Below are positions 8,671 through 18,200 of a stretch of 64,000 nt of DNA, one piece after another. Under the pieces are notes generated by a model, which was given only the letters and a program-made list of their open reading frames with translations, did not search any database and was not told the DNA's origin. A program made the translations under genes and the position numbers. Position 1 is the stretch's first letter; every line of letters begins with the position of its first letter. This DNA is from a virus. Location of the stretch: positions 1 through 64,000 of IMG/VR virus record IMGVR_UViG_3300008117_004020; one strand, given 5' to 3'.

Positions 8671-8683
8671 TTAATATACGAAA
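8671..8683 (-). promoter_or_regulatory. Promoter core upstream of scaffold gene
   Basis: On the minus strand this reads TTTCGTATATTAA. Its first 11 bases equal those upstream of the tmRNA and of the 31256 beta-barrel gene (TTTCGTATATTTG). It approximates the Bacteroidota -7 box TAnnTTTG, ending A in place of G, so it may start capsid-operon transcription. Confidence 0.5.
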
Positions 8684-8749
8684 TATAAATTCATAAACAT
8701 TAAAAATGTACGCAAAAAATAGAAATTTTGCTAGTATAACGCTATAAAA

Positions 8750-11482
8750 TTACTTCTTCTTTTTACTATTGTCTGGTTTGTCGTATTTATTCTTGTTAGT
8801 TCTAGCAATCTGCAATTGTTTGTCAGCAATACGTTCTCTAGCAGATATCTCTCTTTCTTTTAGATTGTTAGTCTCACGCTGAGAAATTTGCTTGTTAACT
8901 TCCCTCTCTCTATCTAAATTCATTTGCTCTCTGTAGTTCTCTTGCTTTTGAATATTCTCCATTGCATCTTGATAGTCAGACATTTGATTTTGGTTAATAT
9001 CTGCCATTGAACCATATCCTGCAGATTTAATCTGAGAAACAAGAATATTATTTTGTCTGTCTTTCTCAGCCTCTTCAGCTTTAAACTGCATCTCCATTTG
9101 CTTTTGTTTCTCTTGAGAAGCCAGAAGCTCTTGTTGCATTTGCTGTTGATGCTGCTGTTCTTGTTGTTTTTGAGCAAGTACTTTTTCTTCAGATGATTTA
9201 AGTACACCTGTAAGTTCAGCAATAGATTCAGATTTAATAACATTGCCAAGGTCATAAATAGATGCGCCTGTAGTATTATTCTGAATAGCAAGTTGTTTAA
9301 GTTGCTCTAACACTGTTCTATGATTGCTCTTAGTACTAGCAAATATGTTAAACTCTCTAGCCAATAGATTAACTCCATTAATTTCAAAGTTGACCTTTTC
9401 CTCAGCTGATGTCATATACTGAAGTCTCACTGAAGGTTTCTTAGAATGATAATACTGAGCTAAGTCAGTTCTCATCTGATGCACCCTAGGCATTAGATAG
9501 TCAGTGTGCTGGACAAAATAATGTTCTGTCTGCGCGTGCGAGTTGACAACAGCTTGTTCAATACCCATAGCTGTTTGTTGCCCCACCACTTCTCCTAATC
9601 TCTGTGGAGAAATTCCTATCGTTTCAAAAGCTTGTTGTTTAAAATATGTAGCCAACTGTATCCTAGAAAGCAAACGCTGGGTTTGTTCAAGATTCAACAC
9701 TTGGTAGTGTTGGAAGTTTAGAGCATTCTCTGTATTGGTGATGCTTGTATCTAAAGCCAGCATCTGGAAGTTCTTCATTGCTACATATGCCTTAGAAAGA
9801 TTATGTTTTCCCCAATCTTCTCCCATAGAATGTCTAGGTAGAGCATTCTGGTCTAACATAATCACTGTACCCAACTCATCTACCAGGATGTCAGCTATCT
9901 GATTGTTTACAATGTTATAACCAATCTGGAATGGTTTCATTAAATCCACCAAGCTCACTGACCTAGTATTACGATCTGAGAATACAGATCCTTCCACTGG
10001 CAGTTTGCATCCATAAATAGTGCTGTCTCCTTTAAACTGGAATGGAAGCTTCTTTACATCAAGATAGATGGGAGCAAGTCCTCCTGGATTATTCATACCC
10101 CAGAATGATGGTCTGTTAGGACCAATCTTAACACCACCCCAAGTTTCATTAATCCATATCCAATCTATATGTTCACCAAAGACCAAGTTATCCTTGCTCT
10201 TTGTTTTAATTGTAGTTGTATTATAAAGAGGCTTTTCAGTGATTTTATATGTCTCGTCCACTATGTCTTGGACAATCTCTCCCTCATCAGTGATTCTAGT
10301 GAGATGCCCCACCTTACGCTGAGACTTCCAATAACATGTGGTAGCCCTTAGCATATGACTAGGACCATAGTCAAGAAAGTCTTCTCCCTCAGCCAATATC
10401 CATTGTACAATATCACCATTGTATGGCATATTCTCATATGCTGACAAAAACTGACGATATGCTAAAGATGGACCCTGAACATTGTATTCATGTGATCTTG
10501 TAGGATCATAGTAAGATCCATCATTTTGTAAACCTTGTATAGGAAGACCCACTGATCTTACAGGGTAGATTGCCTCTAGCGCCTCTAGTTGATCCTGAGT
10601 CATCTTATATCCATACTGGTCTATGATGTCAGAAACTGTAAGAATCTCAATCTTACCCACCCAGTTACCTTGAGAAATATATCTTGCACTTGGAGATTTA
10701 TGATAGAACGTCAACAGAGGATTCCACAATTCAATATCATAGTCATCCTCATTCATTTTGAAATGCCAGAACTCCCTGTCAGTGATTAACATATCTCTGA
10801 AAGCCATGTTCTCCAGCTCATACATGTGGAATCTTTCTTCATCCACTTTATGCTGGTGATTAGCCCATATCTCTACAATATTCCTATAATCTTTTTTAAA
10901 GAAACTCTCAATTTCAGGTAGTGACTTTAGACTAGAAGGATCCATCATCTTTTGACCATCCTCAGATTCTGGGTCTATTCCCTGTGCTATAAGATTCTCC
11001 ATCATCCTCTTCTCAGCTTTAGCAAGCAGAGTTTCCTCAATCATTGATCGTTTTTCCTCAAGCATCTCATTATATGAGATATCATCAACTGCTCTAAAAA
11101 TAATTTTAGAACTACGTTTTGCAAATTCTCCTGTGAGGACATTGATTACATTTGGAATGATTGGGTAAAATTTAAGTTCTAGCGCAGACTGATCTTCTTT
11201 AGTGAGGGTTTCAATAAGATCTGCATACTCATTGTCATCTTCTACTATATAGTCATTTCTATCAATAATACCTTTAGCAAGCTTGTAGTTTTTTAGAAGT
11301 TTTCTAGCATTTCTTCTAATCTGCTTAATACCCTGCCATTCCAGCCAGTCCATATTCCAAGCTCCCCACTCTCCATCTTTTTCTTTCCTAGGTAAAAATT
11401 GGATGGGCTGAGTGAGCGTACCCATCTTATTATATGACGTCTTTTTACCAGCTTTAAGGTCTAGGGCGTTATATACTTGCAT
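8750..11482 (-). CDS. Portal protein
   Basis: A 910-residue protein directly downstream of the large terminase, the usual place of the portal. N-terminal and central segments (WGAWNMDWLEWQG, MKPFQIGYNIVNNQIADILVDELG, IGISPQRLGEVVGQQTAMGIEQ) match the portal style of crAss-like phages; the last 170 residues are a Q/E/K-rich coiled coil that would line the internal barrel. It forms the dodecameric DNA channel. The ATG at 11482 is chosen over one at 11536 because the latter lies inside the upstream small gene. Confidence 0.85.
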   Translation of the reverse strand: MQVYNALDLKAGKKTSYNKMGTLTQPIQFLPRKEKDGEWGAWNMDWLEWQGIKQIRRNARKLLKNYKLAKGIIDRNDYIVEDDNEYADLIETLTKEDQSALELKFYPIIPNVINVLTGEFAKRSSKIIFRAVDDISYNEMLEEKRSMIEETLLAKAEKRMMENLIAQGIDPESEDGQKMMDPSSLKSLPEIESFFKKDYRNIVEIWANHQHKVDEERFHMYELENMAFRDMLITDREFWHFKMNEDDYDIELWNPLLTFYHKSPSARYISQGNWVGKIEILTVSDIIDQYGYKMTQDQLEALEAIYPVRSVGLPIQGLQNDGSYYDPTRSHEYNVQGPSLAYRQFLSAYENMPYNGDIVQWILAEGEDFLDYGPSHMLRATTCYWKSQRKVGHLTRITDEGEIVQDIVDETYKITEKPLYNTTTIKTKSKDNLVFGEHIDWIWINETWGGVKIGPNRPSFWGMNNPGGLAPIYLDVKKLPFQFKGDSTIYGCKLPVEGSVFSDRNTRSVSLVDLMKPFQIGYNIVNNQIADILVDELGTVIMLDQNALPRHSMGEDWGKHNLSKAYVAMKNFQMLALDTSITNTENALNFQHYQVLNLEQTQRLLSRIQLATYFKQQAFETIGISPQRLGEVVGQQTAMGIEQAVVNSHAQTEHYFVQHTDYLMPRVHQMRTDLAQYYHSKKPSVRLQYMTSAEEKVNFEINGVNLLAREFNIFASTKSNHRTVLEQLKQLAIQNNTTGASIYDLGNVIKSESIAELTGVLKSSEEKVLAQKQQEQQHQQQMQQELLASQEKQKQMEMQFKAEEAEKDRQNNILVSQIKSAGYGSMADINQNQMSDYQDAMENIQKQENYREQMNLDREREVNKQISQRETNNLKEREISARERIADKQLQIARTNKNKYDKPDNSKKKK

Positions 11483-11487
11483 GATTA

Positions 11488-11673
11488 TTAAATAGTTAGG
11501 GTGTAATTTTGATCCCAGCTCATTGTTGTAACCCAACTAGGATCTGTAGGAATATCATCAAAGTCATCAATTTCAACAGCCTCTTGTTCATCACTTAAAA
11601 GAATAAGTGCTTCTTCTAGATTGATGTGTCCCAGCTTAATTAACTTTTCAATTAGTTCTTTTTTAATTGACAT
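11488..11673 (-). CDS. Small acidic protein between terminase and portal
   Basis: A 61-residue protein, helical N-terminus (KKELIEKLIKLGHINLEEAL) and an acidic stretch EIDDFDDIPTDPSW. It overlaps the terminase stop by one base and ends 5 bases before the portal ATG, so it is translationally coupled. Function unknown. Confidence 0.7.
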   Translation of the reverse strand: MSIKKELIEKLIKLGHINLEEALILLSDEQEAVEIDDFDDIPTDPSWVTTMSWDQNYTLTI

Positions 11674-13880
11674 TATTTTATGTTTTTAAAGGCTGAACGA
11701 TGACTATTGTATTTGCTTCTTACAGTAGAAGAGTGACCCATATGTCTAAATGGGTTCAATTTTAATTTATGACTTTTTTCTGAATTTTCCAAATTATCCT
11801 TCTTAACTTCTACACGTTTAGCCAGTCCTCTGTTGGACTGCTGCACTTTAGCAAAAGCTATAAGAGCACAAAATGATACTATCCTATCCACGTTTAGTCC
11901 ATCCCTATATGCTTGCATTTCTTTAAGAAGCATTGGGTCAGGTATCCTCTCCACTCCATAAATAGTCTTCACTATTGTACCATCAGGTAGAGTTTCATGG
12001 TCTAATTCCTCTTTAAGAAATTCAATACCATATGATAGAATTGTGCCCTTGAATATTGTACCCACATTCTTCCATCCATACTCTTGGAATACATTCCTAT
12101 TAGCTCCTATGTCTTTGAGAAACAATATCATGTCTTTAGGAACCAGATACCTTTGTTTCTTCTTAGATATCATGTATTGGATGAACAGAGCTACGTTGTT
12201 CTCCACTATAGTCCAAGCATTATACCATTCTATAAGAAGCTCTAGTCTTTCATGTGTCTTGTTAATATCATCAAACCTACCGCACCAAGACGCCACTATC
12301 CTATCTCTCTCAATTGTGTTTTTAACCTTACCATCTCCTTCATCTTCAATCACTTCTACTGGATTCTTATATATGTAAATAGAACATAGAGAATCAGATG
12401 TAGTTGTCTTACCCTCACCTACAGGATCCACAGAGGCATAATACATCCCAAACGTAGGATCTTTATGTGGTCTTTCATATACACATATCACACCCTCTTT
12501 ATCTTCTGTCTTTTTAGAAATAGGGAAGTCCATGATGGGAAGCTTCCTGGATGAGGATGCTACAATCTTACCCTCTGCATTTCTAGACAGGTCCAAATAC
12601 TCAACTGAATAATCCTTATCTGAGATTCTTTGTAATTGTTTTGTAACTAAGTGGGAAGGGAACACACTCACTTTTCTAGAAGCAAATGCTTCTTCTATAT
12701 TGCGGGGGTGCTGAGATATTTCTAGTTGATATGCTTCTGGTGCTAAGTTCTTCTTTTGTTTAGTGAACTCCTCATCCAAAGCTTCTAATGCTTCTCCCAC
12801 TAGTGAATTACCATACCCATCTATGTATGGAGGCATAGACCACTGTTCTGGAATAAACAATCCTGTTTTTCCTAGGGTGCCTTCTGTATCTATAAGATTG
12901 GACTCCACCCCAAAAAATCCATTCTCTTCAGGATGTAAGATGTATTCTTTCAATGGTTCACACTGATCCAAGTCACCCACTGATCCTGCTGCAATAAACT
13001 GACCTGTGATGATGTGACCAGACTTAAGAGCTGGTTTCATGAATCCATAGGTGTCATTCATCTTAGGAGCAATACCAGCCTCCTCATGAAAGAAGTAGGT
13101 GACAGGACCACCCACACCATGTGTAGGATCTTTTTCAAAGGAGTAGAGATTTATAGTGGACTTTAGTCCCTTATATGTATCCCTACCATTTATCCTCACT
13201 TTAATCTGCTGTTGCCATGCTCCCACCTTGTCTGGTTCAGCTGGTCTATACCAAGCAGTGTGTTCATTAAGGAAGTTTTTATACTCATTCAAAAACTTCC
13301 ATGAACCTTTCTCATTTATATAGTCTTTTAGACTCGCTCCTATTTTTAACACTGCACCCTCTTCAAACCAATATTGGTTAATGAGTTTAGCCATGTGAAA
13401 ATAGGAGGAGGCTATCTGACGTTTTTTAAGGATAATGGCATGTTTATAATTAAGCTCAGCTAAATGTTCATATAGAGCCATGTGATACTGAGCATCTCTC
13501 ACTTTTGCAAAGTCAAATCTCTTTTCCTCCTTATCGTATATAGGCAGGAAATTAAGCCACATATAATAATCACGACTAATATACCAAGTGTTACCATTAG
13601 AGTGTACAATAATCCCCTTACGACATTTATTTTTCTGATCATCCCAGTAGGTAATGAAATCTTTTGTTTTAACTGGTGCAGAACAGTAATACTTTTGTCT
13701 TTGAAACTTTCTAGCTTCTGCATTAAATATGAGACTGCTTTCATCAAAATTGTATTGACCAGGTTCTTTAAATATAGAAGACACGAAGGCTTTAAACTCT
13801 TCTCTGGAAGAAAAGGTTGTTATACTCCATTCCCCATCTTTGTATGTAGGGATATCAGTATAATTATTTATTTCTTGCAT
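11673..13880 (-). CDS. terL: Terminase large subunit
   Basis: A 735-residue DNA-packaging motor. ATPase half: a divergent Walker A-like segment LKKRQIASS near residues 151-159 and Walker B VTYFFHEEAG near residue 260. Nuclease half: MYYASVDPVGEGKTTTSDS near residue 475 (first metal-binding Asp) and IVENN near residue 560. The missing GKS in Walker A is typical of the crAss-like terminase group as I know it. It cuts concatemers and pumps DNA through the portal. It overlaps the stop of the next upstream gene by 17 bases. Confidence 0.88.
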   Translation of the reverse strand: MQEINNYTDIPTYKDGEWSITTFSSREEFKAFVSSIFKEPGQYNFDESSLIFNAEARKFQRQKYYCSAPVKTKDFITYWDDQKNKCRKGIIVHSNGNTWYISRDYYMWLNFLPIYDKEEKRFDFAKVRDAQYHMALYEHLAELNYKHAIILKKRQIASSYFHMAKLINQYWFEEGAVLKIGASLKDYINEKGSWKFLNEYKNFLNEHTAWYRPAEPDKVGAWQQQIKVRINGRDTYKGLKSTINLYSFEKDPTHGVGGPVTYFFHEEAGIAPKMNDTYGFMKPALKSGHIITGQFIAAGSVGDLDQCEPLKEYILHPEENGFFGVESNLIDTEGTLGKTGLFIPEQWSMPPYIDGYGNSLVGEALEALDEEFTKQKKNLAPEAYQLEISQHPRNIEEAFASRKVSVFPSHLVTKQLQRISDKDYSVEYLDLSRNAEGKIVASSSRKLPIMDFPISKKTEDKEGVICVYERPHKDPTFGMYYASVDPVGEGKTTTSDSLCSIYIYKNPVEVIEDEGDGKVKNTIERDRIVASWCGRFDDINKTHERLELLIEWYNAWTIVENNVALFIQYMISKKKQRYLVPKDMILFLKDIGANRNVFQEYGWKNVGTIFKGTILSYGIEFLKEELDHETLPDGTIVKTIYGVERIPDPMLLKEMQAYRDGLNVDRIVSFCALIAFAKVQQSNRGLAKRVEVKKDNLENSEKSHKLKLNPFRHMGHSSTVRSKYNSHRSAFKNIK

Positions 13881-14130
13881 TCACCAACTTTTCAAGTTTT
13901 TCAACATCTCCCTTTGTCTTATGCAAAAGCTCTATAAGTGTGTTAATAGATTTACTTCTGATTATTTGAGGATGGTGATAGTCTTCCCAGTATTCATATT
14001 TTAAATCCTTTGGGATGGCTGCCCATTGTTTTGTATATGGATTGAAATGAAACATCCAATCATACATAAATAAATCTGATGGGTCATACCCAGGTTCTAC
14101 ATCTTGATAAGTTTCTTGTTTCTTTGCCAT
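13864..14130 (-). CDS. Uncharacterised small protein upstream of terminase
   Basis: An 88-residue protein with aromatic-rich middle (FMYDWMFHFNPYTKQWAAIPKDLKYEYWEDYHHPQ) and a helical C-terminus. It is coupled to terL by a 17-base overlap. Place and size would allow a small terminase subunit, but no HTH is visible, so I leave it unnamed. Confidence 0.65.
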   Translation of the reverse strand: MAKKQETYQDVEPGYDPSDLFMYDWMFHFNPYTKQWAAIPKDLKYEYWEDYHHPQIIRSKSINTLIELLHKTKGDVEKLEKLVNARNK

Positions 14131-14137
14131 ATTAATT

Positions 14138-14650
14138 TTATTGATCGTATGCTAATGACTGTCCTCCTCTGACAGATGATTGTTGTTCTTCCATTAAATC
14201 TTTATACACACCTTTATAACTTTGTCGTATTGCATCAAAATCTTTTGCTATTCTACCTATCTGTGCAATGTTACCATCGCGCCCATCTGTAATCTGTGTT
14301 GTGGACATATAGAATGCAATATTGTCCAGCGCTTTTTTAATACCGTAATATGCCCTAGAGGTTTCTGTTTGATACATCTTGTTGCACATATTAAGCGCTT
14401 TAACCACATCATCATCCTCTGGTAAGAATGTAGCCTCTATCTCTTTTAGTATCACTTCCTCTTTCTCCTCATCTGGAAAATGAAAGAATGGGTTTAAATC
14501 TGGATTGGGGCATGTCATATAAAACAGATAGGTGTACACTTGGACATGGTCATCAGGATGGTTGTCTAATATATCCTTTAAAAATTTTAACGTATAACAA
14601 TGCTCAGATGGAACCACCTTACCATTTTGTATATCAAATAATCTTATCAT
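14138..14650 (-). CDS. Conserved protein of packaging region, unknown
   Basis: A 170-residue protein, MIRLFDIQNGKVVPSEHCYT..., containing YTYLFYMTCPNPDLNPFFHFPDEEKEE. Predicted helical. Known to me only as a sequence type common in crAss-like genomes upstream of terL. Overlaps the next upstream gene by 4 bases. Could be a small terminase or head-morphogenesis factor; not established. Confidence 0.65.
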   Translation of the reverse strand: MIRLFDIQNGKVVPSEHCYTLKFLKDILDNHPDDHVQVYTYLFYMTCPNPDLNPFFHFPDEEKEEVILKEIEATFLPEDDDVVKALNMCNKMYQTETSRAYYGIKKALDNIAFYMSTTQITDGRDGNIAQIGRIAKDFDAIRQSYKGVYKDLMEEQQSSVRGGQSLAYDQ

Positions 14651-15021
14651 ATTGTTCTGTATAACATTGCCAGCGCTTCAAATCTACCAGCAGTTTTTTG
14701 TAATGTGACAATAGTGTCCCTACTCTTACGCATTGCATAGTCTAGTTCTAAGCTAGAAGCTATGAACAATTGTGTTGATAGTTCATCCAGTTGTTTCTCA
14801 TCCATACTGTTCTTAAGAATAGACAGCAACTCTTTAGACAAAGACTCCATTGCTGAACATTTACCATGAGGGTAGATGTCATTCTGTAAATCTATCGCTG
14901 TATCTTCTAGTAATTTAGCTATGTCAAAGAATAGCTGAGAAAGCTTGGTGCGCTTTTTTTCATCAGATGACAGCTTCTTGCCTATAACTGTAATGATTGT
15001 ATCCACTATATCAAGCCACAT
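14647..15021 (-). CDS. Uncharacterised helical protein
   Basis: A 124-residue all-helical protein (MWLDIVDTIITVIGKKLSSDEKKRTKLSQL...). No signal peptide and no motif recognised. Overlaps both neighbours by one to four bases in a tightly coupled operon. Confidence 0.65.
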   Translation of the reverse strand: MWLDIVDTIITVIGKKLSSDEKKRTKLSQLFFDIAKLLEDTAIDLQNDIYPHGKCSAMESLSKELLSILKNSMDEKQLDELSTQLFIASSLELDYAMRKSRDTIVTLQKTAGRFEALAMLYRTI

Positions 15022-15845
15022 TATTTCTTAGATTTTATTTTGTTATTAGCAGCATAATTAATCAAAGATATGATTTCTCTTTTTAAATAGTCTACACTGT
15101 AAGGCACTACATCCTTCACTATGGGATCGCCATTGTTATCCAATGCTGTTATAGGATTGTCATACTTATCACGTCCCACCTCCTCAAATATAATATGATG
15201 CAGTGTCATACTTCCTGGGGATAGTGTAGGATTGTGCTTTAATATCATATACATGTACAATGACAATTGAAGAGAATAGTGATTGAAGTTGCAATCATCC
15301 AGATGTGCAACAGGATGGGCCATCTTTTGTTTAAGCCCTTCCCAGTTTGTGAAACTTTCTGTCTTTATCTCTTTGTTTGTTTTATAGTCTGTTATATTCA
15401 CCCTACCATTTACCACTTCCACCAAATCAGACTGACCACACAGTCCTGCTGATTTAAGATAGACCAGATGTTCTGGATAGACACCATCTGTTAGTTTCTG
15501 AGAAGGAGCATGTTTGATTCCATCCTTCTCAATAGGTTTGAATACAGGAACCACCACTCCCTCACGCTCTATTGTCTCCAGTCCACACAAGTCAGCTTCC
15601 CTTTGATTATGATACCATGTCCCTAATGTCGTAGCTCTGTCAGCCTCAGCCTTCCAGAGATTTTTAATTTCCTCAGGATCAATACCACACCACTTAGACT
15701 TCTTGTTTTTAGAAGCCTTCTTAGATATGGTGTCAGCGTCAAATGGTTGCTTAAAATTTCCAATAAAACTTGTTACGCTTAGCCAATTTATATCATCGTC
15801 ACTTACATATTTATGGTCATGTGCTGTAAACTTTAATATACTCAT
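15021..15845 (-). CDS. PD-(D/E)XK nuclease, Cas4/RecB-like
   Basis: A 274-residue nuclease. The catalytic core is GLCGQSDLVEVVNGRVNITDYKTNKE near residue 130-155 (Asp of SDLVE, then D-Y-K), with a preceding GTWYHNQREAD segment holding the His/Glu of motif I and a following YSLQLSLYMY (QxxxY motif). These are the RecB/Cas4-type exonuclease signatures. It could process DNA ends for recombination or packaging. ATG at 15845 chosen because the longer frame overlaps the upstream gene. Confidence 0.75.
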   Translation of the reverse strand: MSILKFTAHDHKYVSDDDINWLSVTSFIGNFKQPFDADTISKKASKNKKSKWCGIDPEEIKNLWKAEADRATTLGTWYHNQREADLCGLETIEREGVVVPVFKPIEKDGIKHAPSQKLTDGVYPEHLVYLKSAGLCGQSDLVEVVNGRVNITDYKTNKEIKTESFTNWEGLKQKMAHPVAHLDDCNFNHYSLQLSLYMYMILKHNPTLSPGSMTLHHIIFEEVGRDKYDNPITALDNNGDPIVKDVVPYSVDYLKREIISLINYAANNKIKSKK

Positions 15846-15849
15846 AATA

Positions 15850-16059
15850 TTATTTTTTAAATAAAAACTTAAAAGCATCTATTATGTTTTTTGGCATATA
15901 CCAATCATATAAATAAATACTTTTTGGTGCTACTATCACTCCTACATTTTTAACCCATAGCATCCACTTTTTATTCCATTTAAAAAGAAGAATACCTTTT
16001 ACTGGAAACTCCTCTGGATTTTTAAAGTCTGCATTTCTAAAATCATAAAAAGTTTTCAT
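15850..16059 (-). CDS. Small uncharacterised protein
   Basis: A 69-residue aromatic-rich basic protein (MKTFYDFRNADFKNPEEF, KWNKKWMLWVKNVG, AFKFLFKK). No transmembrane helix clear. Overlaps upstream stop by 4 bases. Function unknown. Confidence 0.6.
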   Translation of the reverse strand: MKTFYDFRNADFKNPEEFPVKGILLFKWNKKWMLWVKNVGVIVAPKSIYLYDWYMPKNIIDAFKFLFKK

Positions 16060-16382
16060 ATTCCTAATTTTTGGTTTAATTTATCTTCTTCCTCCTCTGT
16101 AAGAAGAGCCTCCCATTTGTTCAAGGGACATTCTGAAGACATGCTTCTGGTCTTTAACTTTAAAGAGCAACCACATCCTCCTTTAGTTTCATCGCAACAG
16201 GGTTGTGTACCTGGCAACATGCATCCTGTACCATGCACATCATAAAGGTGACAATCCATGCAAATCTGCATTCTCTGATGTGCAACTTCCTCCACATCCT
16301 CTTTCTTAAAGATGGAATTGGTGATGCCCTCTAGGATTTGTCCCTTACTTTTCCAAATCTGTAGTATGTTCTTGAATGTCAT
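16056..16382 (-). CDS. Cysteine-rich zinc-binding protein
   Basis: A 108-residue protein with nine to ten cysteines: CMDCHLYDVHGTGC, then PCCDETKGGCGC, then SECPLNKW. The CxxC plus CGC arrangement suggests two zinc sites. Such proteins recur in crAss-like packaging/early operons with unknown role. N-terminal 35 residues are helical. Its end overlaps the gene below by 4 bases. Confidence 0.7.
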   Translation of the reverse strand: MTFKNILQIWKSKGQILEGITNSIFKKEDVEEVAHQRMQICMDCHLYDVHGTGCMLPGTQPCCDETKGGCGCSLKLKTRSMSSECPLNKWEALLTEEEEDKLNQKLGI

Positions 16383-16743
16383 TGTTAAATCTTTTATTTA
16401 TAACTTCTGATCTTCTTTGTCTTTCCTCTAATAAAAACTCTTTCATTTTTTCTATTAGCTTGAGTTTTTCCTGGTATTCCTGTTTAATAGAATACTCCCT
16501 GATAGTATCATTTGACATTATGGAGATGAGCTTGTTACACTTCTCTTCATAGTTAATCAGGGCTTTTTCCTTAATGTAGAAATGTCCCAGATTCTCTAGA
16601 TGAACATTGACAGCCTCTAGATTGGACAGCTTCTGTCTTATTGTTTTATAATAAAAAGACATCACTGTCTGCACTTCATCTACAGACTTCTCCATTTCCA
16701 TAGCATAGCTAGGAATAAGATTTCTCACTTTAGTTGGATGCAA
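16345..16743 (-). CDS. IHF/HU-like DNA-bending protein, probable
   Basis: A 132-residue protein. Residues 15-65 (KSVDEVQTVMSFYYKTIRQKLSNL then VHLENLGHFYIKEKAL) resemble the HU/IHF helical body and the start of the beta arm (GxGxF-type turn). The C-terminal 60 residues form a charged coiled coil. crAss-like phages are reported to carry IHF-like subunits, which supports the call; similarity is weak by eye. Expected to bend DNA for packaging or replication. Confidence 0.5.
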   Translation of the reverse strand: MHPTKVRNLIPSYAMEMEKSVDEVQTVMSFYYKTIRQKLSNLEAVNVHLENLGHFYIKEKALINYEEKCNKLISIMSNDTIREYSIKQEYQEKLKLIEKMKEFLLEERQRRSEVINKRFNNDIQEHTTDLEK

Positions 16744-17095
16744 CGCTTAGGAATTTATAGTCAAGCAATATATTACCCTCAGTTTGTATCTTAATCTCAG
16801 GATTGATGTAAATCTTCTTCTTACTCTTTCCCTCCTTAATTACAAGTTTGTTTTTCTCTGCTCTAGCTATAGCATTCCTAGCTGACTGCGAAGATTTAAA
16901 CACACCCTTCTCATGCACCTTGGTGCAGAATGCATTCAAGTCTTGCACTCCATCAATGGCTAACATAATCAGACAAATTATTTCTGAGCTGCTAAGTACA
17001 ATTCCAGACAAAAAACAATGGGTTATTATCTGAAATTGCACCGCAGCTTGCTTGTCTAACTTAGCCTTTTTTTCTACTAGGTTAACAACGGCCAT
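16730..17095 (-). CDS. Winged-helix-like DNA-binding protein, probable
   Basis: A 121-residue protein with helices at residues 14-55 and a helix-turn-helix-like stretch GVFKSSQSARNAIARAEKNKLVIKEG followed by the beta wing KSKKKIYINPEI. It could be a transcription regulator or replication accessory factor. Starts 2 bases past the stop of the upstream gene. Confidence 0.55.
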   Translation of the reverse strand: MAVVNLVEKKAKLDKQAAVQFQIITHCFLSGIVLSSSEIICLIMLAIDGVQDLNAFCTKVHEKGVFKSSQSARNAIARAEKNKLVIKEGKSKKKIYINPEIKIQTEGNILLDYKFLSVASN

Positions 17096-17097
17096 AA

Positions 17098-17418
17098 CTA
17101 TTGAGCAGTTTCTGTTTTAAGTTTTCTTTTCAGAGTCTTTGGTACAGGTATCTCATCACCTACATTAATACCAGCATCCTTAAGATCAGGATTGTTTGCC
17201 ATATCCTCTTCTGTGATGATATGATTCTCCATCTCCTCTTGAGGCTGTGGGTTGGTGATTTGACCAATCATCACCAATGCTCTAAGCTCATCAGCCCTAC
17301 CCATGGCAATCTTGGTGTTTAACTCTTGCAACTCAGCTCTTAGTTTAGCCAGCTCAATTGACTCATTTAGAAAATCAATAAGCTCTTCTCTGGTTGGTTG
17401 TTTTTGTTCTTCTGACAT
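17098..17418 (-). CDS. Conserved small helical protein
   Basis: A 106-residue protein, first of the operon running down to terminase. N-terminal helix TREELIDFLNESIELAKLRAELQEL then MGRADELRALVMIGQITNP and a charged tail KTLKRKLKTE. Sequence type common in crAss-like phages; function unknown. A TATATTTA element sits 22-29 bases upstream. Confidence 0.65.
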   Translation of the reverse strand: MSEEQKQPTREELIDFLNESIELAKLRAELQELNTKIAMGRADELRALVMIGQITNPQPQEEMENHIITEEDMANNPDLKDAGINVGDEIPVPKTLKRKLKTETAQ

Positions 17419-17439
17419 AATAAATTTGGTTTTATACTA

Positions 17440-17447
17440 TAAATATA
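17440..17447 (-). promoter_or_regulatory. Candidate promoter for the terminase operon
   Basis: On the minus strand TATATTTA, one base off the Bacteroidota -7 consensus TAnnTTTG. It lies in the only gap between the PhoH terminator and the 17098-17418 gene, where a new transcript must start if the terminator works. Confidence 0.4.
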
Positions 17448-17497
17448 CATAATATGTTTAAACTTTCCAAATTTATTTTTTAAACATAAAATAAAAA

Positions 17498-17516
17498 AGG
17501 GAGATTATCTCTCCCT
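17498..17516 (-). terminator. Terminator after phoH
   Basis: On the minus strand AGGGAGA pairs with TCTCCCT around a 5-base loop and is followed by T6. It abuts the PhoH stop codon, separating PhoH from the terminase operon. Confidence 0.8.
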
Positions 17517-18174
17517 ATTTACCATATTCAAAGTCTAGTATTTTCCCCACCAGGTCTGAGCGGTGGTTATGTTTGAGCTTCACCCATTGTATCTCTTTAA
17601 TCTTCTTTGATAATTCTATAACGTAGGATAGACCGTTCATCTCCCCATTTCTGGTGGTGATGTCAGTCTGTTCATTATCCCCATTAATGATTATCTTACC
17701 TGTCTTACCCAGTCTTGTAAGGATGGCTAGCATCTCAGCCTTTGTCAGGTTCTGTGCTTCTTCCACCACCAAGACATCATCTATTGTCTTACCCCTTATA
17801 TATTGTACTGGCAGTGCCACCACTTGTTGCTGGTTGACCAGCGCCTCAATCTTTTCTTTGGAATAGCACTTAGTGAGGTTTTCCAAGAAGGCTTCTAGGT
17901 AGGGGTTAAACTTATCATTCAATGATCCTGGTAGAAATCCCAGGGAATGTCCCACTTCTACAGCTGCCCTGGTCACTAGGATTTGCTCACATTCCTTTTT
18001 AAATAGAAAGTCCAAAGCTGTCTGTGCTGACACTAGAGACTTACCACAGCCTGCCCTCCCTGTAATCACCACTATTTGGTTCTCCCTTATTATCCTCTTA
18101 GCTTCCTTTTGTTCTTCATTGAGGGTGACACTATACTTAATCTCATTCTTACGTTCTCTATTTGGTTCTTTCAT
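17515..18174 (-). CDS. phoH: PhoH-family ATPase
   Basis: A 219-residue P-loop protein. Walker A is TGRAGCGKS near residue 40, followed by the PhoH hallmark TRAAVEVGHSLGFLPGSLNDK and Walker B DDVLVVEEAQNL. Sensor segment IIINGDNEQTDI is also present. PhoH proteins are ATPases with RNA helicase-like signatures and are common phage auxiliary genes; exact role is unsettled. It is the first leftward gene from the divergent region holding parS, with its own terminator, so it is probably an early gene. Confidence 0.85.
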   Translation of the reverse strand: MKEPNRERKNEIKYSVTLNEEQKEAKRIIRENQIVVITGRAGCGKSLVSAQTALDFLFKKECEQILVTRAAVEVGHSLGFLPGSLNDKFNPYLEAFLENLTKCYSKEKIEALVNQQQVVALPVQYIRGKTIDDVLVVEEAQNLTKAEMLAILTRLGKTGKIIINGDNEQTDITTRNGEMNGLSYVIELSKKIKEIQWVKLKHNHRSDLVGKILDFEYGK

Positions 18175-18200
18175 ATATTAGCGTTTTATACAAGACAGAC